DNA from: Lucifuga dentata
Taxonomy: Eukaryota > Chordata > Actinopteri > Ophidiiformes > Bythitidae
Assembly: GCA_014773175.1 (NCBI GenBank)
Contig: VXCM01006074.1
Location: forward strand, 42,631 to 106,630
Direction of reading: 5' to 3'
Length of the DNA: 64,000 bases
Position numbers and translations under genes: made by a program. The notes beneath the pieces were generated by a model, which had not been told where the DNA came from, searched no databases, and was given only the letters and a program-made list of their open reading frames with translations. This document shows, piece by piece, positions 10,798 through 20,830 of the stretch. Positions within the stretch are counted from its first letter, which is position 1; each line of letters opens with the position of its first letter.

Positions 10798-11529
10798 NAA
10801 AAAAAAAAAAAAAGAAAAGGAAAACATCTAAAATATGCCCCTCCCAATCAGCATAATCAATAAAAGCACTCAATAAAACACCAATATTTAGCAGACAGGA
10901 GTATGAAACAGCAAGTCCAATAAAAGTCTATGGGTGAGTCCTTTAAGCCCGAGAGTACACACTTCACCTAGTTTGTAGCAGGAGCACTAAGCAGAGGAGG
11001 TCCAATACCTTAGTTTTCACTGCAGTACCTTAGGCAGGGAGAGCGCATGGAAATGCAACTCCGTCTGATGGACATGTGCATAAATCCATCCGATTTGCCC
11101 CTCGTCCGATCCACCCACAGCAACTCCGTCTGACGGGCATATGCATAACCTGTGAGTCTCCAACTGCCTCGGGGCACTTTGCAAACCACACCGTCCTTCC
11201 TTCGTGCGTTAATTGTCTCCACGTGTCATCTGCTCTCTCTGCTGCTCCACCTGCCTCTCACACAAAAGAATCTGCCTTTTTGTCTCCGCCAACACGGAGA
11301 CCTGGAGGGTGCGGCCAATCAGTCACAACTGTTTCTCATCAGTCATTGATCCATCAAGATTACATGCACAACATCACCATTTGATAAAGTCAAACATACA
11401 ATATAATAATACTGAACATGCAATACGATAAGATAGTTCATCATCACAGCTAAACTACTTGATAAAATCTAACATGCAATATAATAAAACAACAAGGATC
11501 AATTCAGATTAAAAACTCATTCTTACATT
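10798..11529. other. unassigned insert within the LINE endonuclease
   Basis: Begins at the N (10798) with an A run. It separates the two halves of the LINE endonuclease. A roughly 45-bp motif containing CAACTCCGTCTGA...GGGCATATGCAT recurs at about 11057-11095 and 11120-11150. The ORFs here do not resemble known proteins. It may be an inserted nonautonomous element, or a scaffolding error at the N. Confidence 0.4.
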
Positions 11530-11745
11530 ACTTTGACACACACTTGTTCACGTATGCAGTGCTGTTTGGCCCAGCTGTTATCCACAAACGTACGTAGCCC
11601 TCCTCCTATGGACTTAAAAGAGCTGTGCTCGTCTCTGTCTGCTCTAATTGTTGTATAACTTCACAAATTTGGGGTTGCATGATTTTTGAGCCATGTCTCT
11701 GTAAAACATGAGATTACTCTGCCTAAATTCTCTAATACTATGTCT
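11530..11745 (-). pseudogene. LINE endonuclease, N-terminal part
   Basis: The minus strand reads LGRVISCFTETWLKNH, where the Glu of ETWL is the catalytic/metal site of EEP endonucleases, then in another frame IRADRDEHSS, GGG and FVDNSW, the next conserved EN blocks. It is fused on its upstream side to Ty3/gypsy integrase sequence at about 11745-11755 with the frame kept open. Confidence 0.65.
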
Positions 11746-12230
11746 AAAGTGTTGATTTGTTGCTTCCAGGAAATTTCTTGCATTTCAGCCACATGTACAG
11801 CTTTTCCCAATGTTGTCATGAATCTTTCAACTGTACCATGAGCTTGCAGCCATAGTGGGGTGATGTGGTGAAAACCTAGATAGGCAGCAAACTGGGAGAA
11901 TTGGTCACCGTTGAATGGAGGACCATTATCCGATTTCATGATCCTGGGAATCCCGAACATGAAAAAGATCTTGTCCATGACTGGAATAACAGTGTTGGCT
12001 TTTTCTGCTGCTAGGGTGTCATAAATGTCATGCACTCATTCCCCTGCTAAGTGCAATAACAATGCTTTGAACCTAGCATCTCCTGTTAGATTCATTGCTG
12101 TTGTATAATTGTCAAATCTTTGTACCCACTTATTCCACCGAGGTCTGACAGAGCTGGGGTCTGTTTCTGTGTCAAATTCTGTGTGGTGGAAGTGCAGTGT
12201 TGCTGGCCAAGCTTGCTATAGGGATCCGAC
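11746..12230 (-). pseudogene. internally deleted Ty3/gypsy element: gag joined to integrase
   Basis: From 12230 downward the minus strand reads a gypsy gag N-terminal stretch with RPRWNKWVQRFDNY and ALLLHLAGE, one stop, then HDIYDTLA. It passes directly, without protease, RT or RNase H, into integrase core sequence: MFGIPRIMKSDNGPPFNGDQ (the second catalytic Asp in SDNGPPF) and GTVERFMTTLGKA (the catalytic Glu). Several kilobases that normally separate gag from integrase are absent. It ends by running into LINE endonuclease sequence. Confidence 0.7.
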
Positions 12231-12357
12231 TATTATCTGGTCATCGATCACATTAGCTTAGCTTAGCAAATCACTTGTTTCCATTTTCCTTCTTTTTCCT
12301 TTTGTCGAGAAAAACTTTTTTTTCCCAGCACCTCCCATATGCTCTTTGTCGCCAATA

Positions 12358-14224
12358 TGTTTTCTATTGTGCAAATCCGACAACACCGAAATTTATGATA
12401 ACCAGCAGATGTTAACACTGCAGCCAAACACTCTCTGACTCTGTTCTCTTATGTGTAATTCCTCTAGTCACCACTAGGTGTGTAACTTTGATTTGCTCTA
12501 TTTCACAACATTACCGTTGACATGTTAAAAGATATTTGCATGTTATTCATGTTTCAGCCACAAGGTGGAAAATGGTCCATGTTGACATGTTCTTGTAAGA
12601 AAATCATTTTATTCTGCAAATAAGACTTTGTTCAAGGGGAAGTTCATCTTATTCTGAAAGGACTGCACCTTGTTTGTGTTGGTGTCTCTGTGTTTCTGTT
12701 TGTGTCAGTTAACGTTAGCTTGAATGCAGCACGCTCAGCAATGCAGCAAAGCTAAAGTGATGCTAAGGCTGTGAAGTTCTTCTAATTGTTTCTCTGTTTT
12801 TGATGAATAAAGTTAAAATGACACACTGCTGAGCGACTGTCTGGTTTCAACAAGAGCCATCGCTAACTTTTTAACCCTTAAATGCATGAGTTGTTTTCCA
12901 TCCATTCTTATATATGTCGGGTCGTTAGAGACCCATAACTTATGCAACGCAAATTGAACTACAAAGTGAAATATTTTTGTTTGTAAACTTTTCAGAACAT
13001 TGTATGAACGATAACAAATCCACAAAAATAAAAAATAAAAAACTTTTTTTGCCACATTATATTTTACAATGGCTTATAGATCCCGTCATCAAAGTCAGTG
13101 TTGTGCCGAACTCCAAATCCCTGCCGAAAATCACATCCCCACTTTTGCCTAGACTTGCATCCACTATAAATAATTTTCTGAATATGAAGGAATTAAATCA
13201 GCTTCAGAGCTGACATTTGGGCTGTTTGGATGTGAAACAGCGTGAGTTTGGTGATGTGAGCCTCCTCAGGGCTGAGAAAGGATGGGATGCGTTTTTCAGG
13301 AAGTGGCTCTTCTGCCCAGATTTATGTCCAGTGTAAATAACTTTCTGAAGATGAAGGAATAAAATGACATTAAAAATTCATATTTGGGGTTATTTCTGTG
13401 AGACAGGATGAGTTTGGTGAATGTAACGCTCCTCAGGACCGAGAAAAGAGGGGATGCATTTTTTGGCAGAAACAAATAAGAATGGAGGACTGAATCGCTG
13501 CTGCCCAACAGACTTACTGTAGGTATTACTGTTACTGCCTGTAAGAAGTGCCATAATAACTGTCTGATAAAAGTTATTCAAAGGAATAAATACTGCCTTG
13601 GATTACATATATGATCCATTGATCGTGAGTGGGGAAATTCTCAGCAGAGACGTAGTCCTCGGCAGAACACCGGAGCATCACAGCGATGCTGCTATGCAGT
13701 GAAGCATGTTACACGGTGCTGCAGCGTCCTTCTGTAGCAGTAAGCTAGCAGAACAGTTTACAGCAGAAACAGCTTCTTCCTGCTAGTTTCAGCGTTTGAT
13801 CATCATATCAGTGATACTACAGCGCCACCTAAGGACCAAAGTTGAAAACACAACTATAATCTGCTGCCTGTATACCAGGGAAAAAAAAAAAAAGTACCGT
13901 TGTTACATATGTTGGGTCTCCAGCGACCCGATACACTACTTAGCAAAAAACATTAGAAACACAATTATTTTCACCAATTTTGACAAATCACAACCATAAA
14001 ACTGTTAAAAACAAAGAGTTTGAGGAATACCAGGAGGTTGAGTGCTTAAATGAAAAAAATTAATGAATTAGAGGTGTGGTAACGTGGTCCCGGGTCGCTA
14101 ACGACCCGACCTATGCATTTAAGGGTTAAAGTAGAACTTTACATCTATAAGTCTGATCTTTCTTCTCCATCATTAGTGTTAGCATATAACATTAGCCACA
14201 GGAAGTGGGGAAAAATGTAAACAA
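12358..14224 (-). mobile_element. possible LTR of the gypsy element, split by the piggyBac-like MITE
   Basis: Upstream of the gag start the + strand begins TGTTTTCTATTG and, past the MITE, reaches AAAAATGTAAACA, giving TGTTT...AAACA inverted ends as LTRs have. A minus-strand AATAAA lies near 12606-12613, and a weak TGGCGAC primer-site-like motif adjoins the 12358 end. No second LTR copy is present to confirm it, so this is a hypothesis. Confidence 0.3.
12875..14125. mobile_element. piggyBac-like nonautonomous element (MITE)
   Basis: The element starts CCCTTAAATGCAT and ends ATGCATTTAAGGG, perfect 13-bp inverted termini, and is flanked on both sides by TTAA (12871-12874 and 14126-14129), the piggyBac target. 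Just inside each end is a CGGGTCG...CGACCCG-type motif; at the right end it forms a self-complementary hairpin (about 14092-14109). A roughly 175-bp segment is tandemly duplicated inside (about 13135-13300 and 13315-13475, diverged). There is no transposase, so it would need an enzyme supplied from elsewhere. Confidence 0.8.
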
Positions 14225-15584
14225 AAGCATCGCCTCAGGAAGTGAAAAAACGGATGTGTTATTTGCATTAATTATTTTTAACATTGTAGTAAAACCTGGA
14301 GTATGAGGAGGAAAAAACAGGTTATCAGATAATCCCAAATTACACTTATATATTATTTACCTTTTCATACTCGTTATTATATATTAGTCAGTAGATATTC
14401 TTTTCTTACTCAGTATTATATTACATTCAAGGCANTACTCGTTATTATATATTAGTCAGTAGATATTCTTTTCTTACTCAGTATTATATTACATTCAAGG
14501 CATGTAACTGTAGAAGGCATAAGACCCAGATATAGTGATTATATCAATATGTTAATCAATATTGCTTCGGCATATTTTAGCAACACATTTTACTTATTCA
14601 TTATACTTATTCATATATGTTATTTTGTTATTTGTTATTCTGTTTTGTTTCATTTGGATTTTTACAGTATTGTATGGCAAAATATTATATGTGGTGCTTT
14701 TCAGCCTTATATTATTCATTATATTACTTATGTTTGGTATTAATCACATTTTTATAGGATATTGTGTAAGTTTATACACATTTTTATACACATTTTACAA
14801 GGTCAATTGAGGTGAAAAGCGTTCAGGCGCTACTCACTACCAAGGTGTGAAAGAGCAGCGCACCCAACTGAGTCACGACACCCGATTGCATTAAGACAGG
14901 AAATATACCCAAATATGGCATAGTACCAGTGAAAATAGAGTATAAAAAGCCTGTATTTTGATGACTTAGGGGGGGGCTTAACCTCAATAACTGGGTAATA
15001 CGTACTTTTTGTCAGTTTGAGAATCCTTTTTTGATACTTTGTGTATTTTATTGATAATCCTGAAGAGGAAGATTTGTAACTTTTTACCTTTTTAATAAAT
15101 TTTTACATTTTTGAAACTTTACTATTTCTCTGTCTGCCTCTCATTCTACTCAACTTCTGGTGAGTACAGTTTTGATATATACAGGGCGGGGGCTGATGTG
15201 GCTTAATTACTGAGCCACCTCTGGTAAATACTACAACCATCATTAACATCGTCAGAGCACCTGAGACCAATGGGGTCCTGCACTTTCCAAGGATTTAAGG
15301 CAACTCAGGTAATCTCTGACCGTCTAGAGTTATACTCGCTCAAGATTCAATTTTGACCCGTTAAGGTACTTTAAGGGTGACCTGAGTACCGCTGTCCATC
15401 TTATTAGGGCTAGGCACAGGGTGTGCATGTTTCACTAATAAAATAAATGGACATAATTTAAACATGTTAAAAAGTCCACCTGATTTGCAAAAATTAACAC
15501 GTTATTTTCCCAGCCCTAGTTTATATATTTAAGAAAGAGAGAGATCAACAGAGAGAGTCAGTCTGTCTCTATCTCTCTGCACCT
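14130..15584. other. AT-rich stretch with LTR-like promoter signals, no gene
   Basis: Contains the duplicated segment around the N at 14435. At 14937-14947 there is TATAAAAAG and at about 15090 TTAATAAATTTT, spaced like the TATA box and poly(A) signal of an LTR on the + strand. No primer-binding site or coding region follows, so an LTR is only a guess. The run of eight G at about 14971 is notable but unexplained. Confidence 0.35.
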
Positions 15585-15590
15585 GTGCAT

Positions 15591-15591
<1 letters not shown>

Positions 15592-15623
<32 letters not shown>
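15592..15623. repeat. (TC)n microsatellite
   Basis: About 15 uninterrupted CT units followed by CCCCCC. The open frames across it encode Leu-Ser repeats and are not genes. A short (CA)n lies at about 15882-15902. Confidence 0.9.
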
Positions 15624-15626
<3 letters not shown>

Positions 15627-16777
15627 CCCCACCATTCTGTCACAGCTGATGACAGTGATGTATGGCACATCTACACAAAGTGTCTTAATGCTTTGTTTCT
15701 CACAGGCTTGATGTTGGATTTTCTTGGATCAGGAGAGGTTGAGGGTAAAGATGAAGCTGTTACCTCAATCCTCACACTACGCCCAGGTAACTCCAAGCTA
15801 CCAAGGGAGTCAGGAGGCACAACCACAGTCTCAGTTTTATCTTTCAAGGTCAGAGCAGCAGCAGCATGAACAATGTCATCACTCACACACGCACACACAC
15901 ACCCATACACAAACTGCACAATATTCATTTATAAGCACAGTAAACATAATCACAGCAGACTGTATGAAGAATGACCCCGCAGCACACAAACCAAACTCAC
16001 TCGGATCAGTTTGCTGAGGAGTTGTAATCCTGCAGTTTGATTTGAGGAGCACATGCTGCTTCCTGCTTGGTGAGTTTGATATCTTAATGGAATGTTATGG
16101 CAGCTGTGTATTAGCACAGCGATGGGATGGAGCCTCGGAGGCTTTGACGAGTGTACCCTGATCCCACTAATTACACTCTGCAAGTCATGAGTTGATTACA
16201 GATCTGTCGTGAGAAACTTACCACGCCACCTGGCAAAGACTCTCCTTACAACACTAATCCAGTCCTCCGCTTACTCACTACTCTGCTGTGGTCCTCACAA
16301 GTAACATGCTTCCAGGGCTCCATGCAGGCTATTATTAAATGTATCTCTCCTCTGAGGGCCGCTGATGCCGAGGAGCAAAGGAAGAGGCATGTTAATCATC
16401 TGATCTTGCTCTCTCGGGGATGTGAGCAGATAGCTGGGATTCTACACAAGAGAAATTTAAGTAATATTAATATTTCACTCATAATTTTTTATGTTAGGAC
16501 AGGAACGCTGGTGCATGTTGGTTACCACTTCTCCTGTGTTTCTTTGTTATCGTTTTGTTTATTCCTGTGCAAATTTNTTTTTTTTTTTTTTTTTTTTTGC
16601 TGTGTTCAGGTTTGGGAACGGTGATAGTTTGGTCGTTTTATGAGCTCTTTGCTCTGTCAGTTCTTTGCTGGAGAGACTGGTTTTCTTTTTCCTGCTGAGC
16701 TGCTGGCTGCACTGACTGGAGCTAGCTTGCTGCTGCTGCATTAACGTCTTTTAACTGTCGTCTGCAGCGGGAACTTA
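15627..16777. other. unique-looking stretch, no gene seen
   Basis: No repeat or coding match is recognised apart from a T run at the N (16577). Parts (about 16010-16260) have balanced composition and homeodomain-type cores such as CTAATTACAC and GTTGATTACAG, so conserved noncoding DNA is possible but untested. Confidence 0.35.
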
Positions 16778-17020
16778 CCTTTTTATTTCAATGTCATGCA
16801 AGAAAAAATACTTTACTCGCCTGTTAACTGATCATTTCCATTTATGAAGTTCACTTCCATGCACCGCCATGCTGCGTGATGTCATACTCGTTGAAGTCGG
16901 GGTAGATGGATTTGATCCGAGTTTCCCAGTTGGAGTTCCGACTTCAAGTGCTGTTCCAACAAATTTTTCCAAGTAGGAAGTCGAAAAATTTTGAGTTCCA
17001 AGTTAACTGGAATGCAGCAT
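16778..17020 (+). mobile_element. dispersed MITE-like family, copy 1
   Basis: Matches the copies at 18206-18682 (reverse) and 43943-44252 (same orientation) through blocks GAAGTCGGGGTAGAT, GTTTCCCAGTTGGAG, TTTTTCCAAGTAGGAAGTCG and a GGAATGCAGCA end. It covers the end-proximal half of the element and has no coding potential. Confidence 0.6.
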
Positions 17021-18205
17021 TAGGTGATGTGTTTTAAGGACTGTTAGTATTGTATTTTATGATGCTTTCTGATGTACAGTATGTACACTTTCCCCTTCTT
17101 ATATATCTCTTTGGATAATGTATACCTGATTGTATTATTTTACTTTATTTGCACTGTGTCTTTAATCCTGTAGTTTACTATGCTGTTGGACATGTACTCT
17201 ATGGTTGTATAGGACCTGGTATTGTGTGGGTAGGACTTCATATCCCAGGTGCACTTGCATGATCTAACACAGGTGTGTTCAATCTGCTCCATTTTGAGAT
17301 ATCAGTGCTGTTTGGCTGCGTTTAGAAGTTCTTATCTGATCGCTCCTCGATCCTTGCGTGACCTGGAAACCAATCAGGTCCTCCATCTTTAAGGACGTTC
17401 CAAAGCTCTTATTTCTGTTATGACGATGCAGGAGCTTCATCAGGGAGACATGAGCGAGGAAACACAAGACAATCCTACAAGAAGTCTGTTACCTGACAGG
17501 CTTTACCTGCCTCTTTACTGGAAGTCTGTTTCTGATTGGACAGATCTGCTATAGCTGATCTGATACACCGACACACATCTTAGTATGACTTCATCATGAC
17601 TTTCATCAAACACGTGAACTGAAAAATAACAGCAACATCTCAGGTGTAAAATGACTCTGATTATTGATGTTTGATTTAGTCTGATTGATCATCTGATTAA
17701 AAAGACTGCATGTGTGTTCAGTTCAGCTCTGAATGATGAAAGAATCATAAAACAATAAAACAACAAGCAGCAACAAAATCCTCTGACATGTTTAATAAAA
17801 CGTCCCATTAGTTAAAGTTCACTAACGCTGATAAACTTTATATTTTAACTCTCTGAGCAGAGAAACACACTTAGAAATGTGACGATCTGTAGATTAGAAA
17901 GTCAGATTGTTCTGCATGTTTGTCAGATTGTTCATGTTCATTGTTACAGTAATAATCAGAATATTTCATTATTTTATCATCTTGTAGAAACTAAAACACA
18001 GCAGCTCCAAGCGCTCTGACAGCTGATCAGCTGTGACATCATCAGTAAGTGACGTCGCTTCAGATGATGCTGAAGGAGCGATGATGTTTCACTTATCTTA
18101 AATCATAGCCCCTCAGCTCCTCTGTGCCTTTTACTTACGTCTTCAGTGGGCAGGACTAAGATGCAAGGAAAAGGCGCAAGTGAGAGAAATATGGAAACGA
18201 ATAAG
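17021..18205. other. AT-rich stretch between two MITE copies, no gene seen
   Basis: No credible open frame or recognised repeat. Because MITE copies face each other on both sides (copy 1 forward, copy 2 reverse), this stretch could be the interior of a larger composite element, but I see no transposase in it. Confidence 0.4.
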
Positions 18206-18682
18206 AAACTCGGAATGCACCCCCAGTCGGAGCTCCGACTGGGAAACTCGGACCAAATGATCTACCCCGACTTCATAAGTATTACGTCAGTAAACTTGGT
18301 AGTGCCTTGGAAGCGAGCTTTATGAAGGAAAATGATTAGCTAACAGGCGAACAAAGTCATTTTTCATATGTGACATTGAAATAAAAAAAGTCAAAATATA
18401 TCACCAAGTTAACTGTCTATAGTGTATAATAACTGTTTGCCATTGATATATAAGTGTAAAAATAATTTCAGAATATTACTTCTCTGCACAAATGTTTAAT
18501 ACTATGATTAATATCATTGTAAAACAACACAACCAAACAGTCCTGTAGTCTAACTTTACTTTAGTTAGTATTTATTACTACATTTATTCTGATAGTATTT
18601 ATTGGTGTTCAGCTATGCTTTTTGTTTACTGGAACGGTTCCAACTGGGAAAACTCTGACTTCCGAGGTGACTTGAATGCAGA
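18206..18682 (-). mobile_element. dispersed MITE-like family, copy 2 (both ends present)
   Basis: Carries the family end on both sides: left CGGAATGCACCCCCAGTCGG, right GACTTGAATGCAG. The interior matches copy 3 in reverse, including AACTGTCTATAGTGTATAA and TGTTTGCCATTGATAT. The left end holds a perfect 20-bp palindrome at 18223-18242 (CCAGTCGGAG and its complement). AATAAG before and ATAAG after may be a target duplication. Confidence 0.6.
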
Positions 18683-19124
18683 TAAGTCTACAACAGCAAT
18701 GGCATAGGAGCTCCTCCTGATTGGGCTTTGCGCGCCTTTCATTGTCACCACCACCTCTTTCTAGGGTGTGGTCAGTTTGCATATTTTTCGAAACATTTAG
18801 CATTTAGTTTTAACATTTATATTTATGTTTATAGTTAATATTTACATTTTACTTTAATTTGTAAATGTTAAATCATTGTGTGTAGCAAAAGTCATACTTA
18901 AATATTAAACTGTTGGATTTCTGTCTAAATGTAAGGAAAGTATGCTAAATGATCAAAAAACTGTCAGTTTCAAAACAGACCACCACTTTTACATTTGGTG
19001 CCCCATATGAAGCTGTTTTATACGTCTGTACTGTATATGTAATAAATAAGCAAATAAAAATCTTAATGTAATTTAGCTGTTTATTACTGTAAAACAATAT
19101 TAACTAGAAGGTGCAGTTTCTGAA
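18683..19124. other. AT-rich stretch, no gene seen
   Basis: No open frame or repeat recognised. Confidence 0.5.
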
Positions 19125-20527
19125 GAAACTGCGGGGTGATTGCATGCTGAACCCACCGCTTGAAGCGATTGCTGGAAACGGATTGAGACTTGCTTGAAAC
19201 TGATTGAAACATGCTTAAAAAGATGATGAAGTTTGAATTTTATCATAAGAAATCAAAGGTGATAATTGAGCTGAAAGAGGCAAAGATATGAAGACATGTT
19301 GAATCTCTGCATTCAATTTAATAGGGAGTTTTAAAGAAAAGTTGAAAAAACGTGCTGAAATGAGGTTGAATATTTTGGAAAGTATGAAAGATATGAAAAT
19401 TCTGTTAACACCCCTTAAAGTACACATCGAGCTGAACACTGTGAAACTGGTTTGAAGTTTCTATCTGTATGCACGTGAAAGTAGCAAGTTTTCAAATATT
19501 AGAAAATTTGAAAATTTTAAAAACCACTGAAATGGCCCTTTAATTATCTCATAAAGTATGAAAGATACAAAAAATTGGTCCGGGGTTCAAAGACAGGGAA
19601 CAGTTAAAAGAATATTTTAAAAGTTGAATGACATCTCTACGTTAATGTGTGAAGGAATGGGAAGAGCTGAAAGATTGGAAATTCTGAAGAATTTGAAAAC
19701 TGCTGAAATTGCCCTTTAAATTTCTCTGAAAGTATGAAATGTAGGAAAAATCTGAATCCACTTGAAATAGCTGAAAGTTGGATGAATGTTTTGAAAGTGG
19801 AAGGAGAGTTCTAAGTGAAAGTATGAAGGAGTGGGAAGAGCTGAAAGATTGGAAATTTTGAAAAAAAATTGAAAAATTGGTTGAAATAAAGTCTAATAAT
19901 TCAAAAACTATGAATTATGGGAAAATTCTGTTGACACCCCCTAGAGAGGTAGTCAAGCTGAACATGTTGAAGTTGGTTTGAAGTTTCTATCTCAAAGTGT
20001 GTAGGACTAGATAAGTTTGAAAAATTGGAAATTTTGAAGAATTTGAAAACCACTGAAATTGCCCTTTAATTTTCTCCGGAAGTATGAAAGGTGGAAAAAA
20101 TCGGAATCCATTGGGAATAGTTGAAGGTTGGATGAATATTTGAAAAGTGGAATGAGAGTTCTAAGTGAAAGTATGAAGGAGTGGGAAGAGCTGAAAGATT
20201 GGAAATTTTGAAGAATTTTCCCATTCATTTTCAATGGGAAAATTTTGGGAAGAAATGTGGAATATTCCGGAAAGTATGAAAGATATGAAAATTCTGTTGA
20301 CATCCGATAAAGTCGAAAATAGGTTGAACGGGATGAAATTGGTTTGAAGTCTTTAGGTTGAAGTTTGTGGAAGTAGTTGAGTGCCAAAAAACGTGACAGA
20401 ATAATAATAATAATAAAGAATTTTGGTTGAAGGGAACATAGAGGTGATTGCTGTATGCAATCACCNATAATAATAATAAAGAATTTTGGTTGAAGGGAAC
20501 ATAGAGGTGATTGCTGTATGCAATCAC
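19125..20527. repeat. decayed element with internal direct repeats and GGTGATTGC ends
   Basis: Begins GGGGTGATTGCATGC (about 19133) and ends GATTGCTGTATGCAATCACC (about 20527), giving GGTGATTGCAT...GCAATCACC inverted ends. Inside, a motif set recurs in the same order: GAAAGATTGGAAATT (about 19670, 19845, 20195), GAAAATTCTGTTGACA (19395, 19922, 20287) and TGGTTTGAAGTTT (19447, 19973, 20339). Copies are diverged and irregularly spaced (roughly 350-530 bp). The last part is doubled at the N (20466). A 183-codon open frame on the minus strand follows from the low-stop composition and is not a gene. Confidence 0.6.
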
Positions 20528-20619
20528 CCCAAATATGTACAGGCATGTTTTGATGCATAGAACATTTCTTCTTGGATTATCTCAAAGCAGAATCTTCCTG
20601 TTTGTCATGTTCTAAAAAA

Positions 20620-20830
20620 TGTCTATGACATTGTTGTTGATTGGAACATCTTTCTGTTGCCAGTAAAAGAAGCTCTGACAGCCTCTCCTCTCTGCAAAGG
20701 CTGTGACGTTTGTTTTTTCACCAGCTTTAGTTTGGAGAAAGAACGTTCCACAGTTGCTGTGGACACTGGGAGAGTGCCGTGTACCTTGAGCATCTCCAGT
20801 CCCGGAGGTAGAGCAAATTAATTGGCAGGG
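20620..20830 (-). pseudogene. hAT transposase C-terminal fragment (ZMYM/TTF-type branch)
   Basis: The minus strand reads LKVHGTLPVSTATVERSFSK and LKLVKK, the hAT C-terminal dimerisation block, followed by a degraded tail. About 60 residues remain; frameshifts and missing upstream sequence make it a relic. It is a different hAT branch from the element at 6052-8858. Confidence 0.65.

Larger units (their letters stand above)
5775..11745 (-). mobile_element. L2/CR1-group LINE on the minus strand, interrupted by a hAT element
   Basis: Read from high to low coordinates, the pieces fall in the order of an endonuclease/reverse transcriptase LINE: EN start (about 11745-11530), EN end (10797-10287), linker (10210-9419), RT fingers and palm (9300-8867), hAT insertion (8858-6052), then RT catalytic block and thumb (6051-5775). 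The EN type (apurinic-like, GDFN and SDHN) and RT wording match fish L2-like elements. All parts carry stops or frameshifts, so it is not active. Single-N joins at 9418 and 9977 add false duplications within it. Confidence 0.75.

Noticed and set aside
20007..20558. 183-codon open frame on the minus strand
   Set aside because: It lies inside the degenerate internal-repeat element and crosses the false duplication at 20466; composition (Phe/Ser/Leu-rich) follows from the low-stop repeat, not a protein family.
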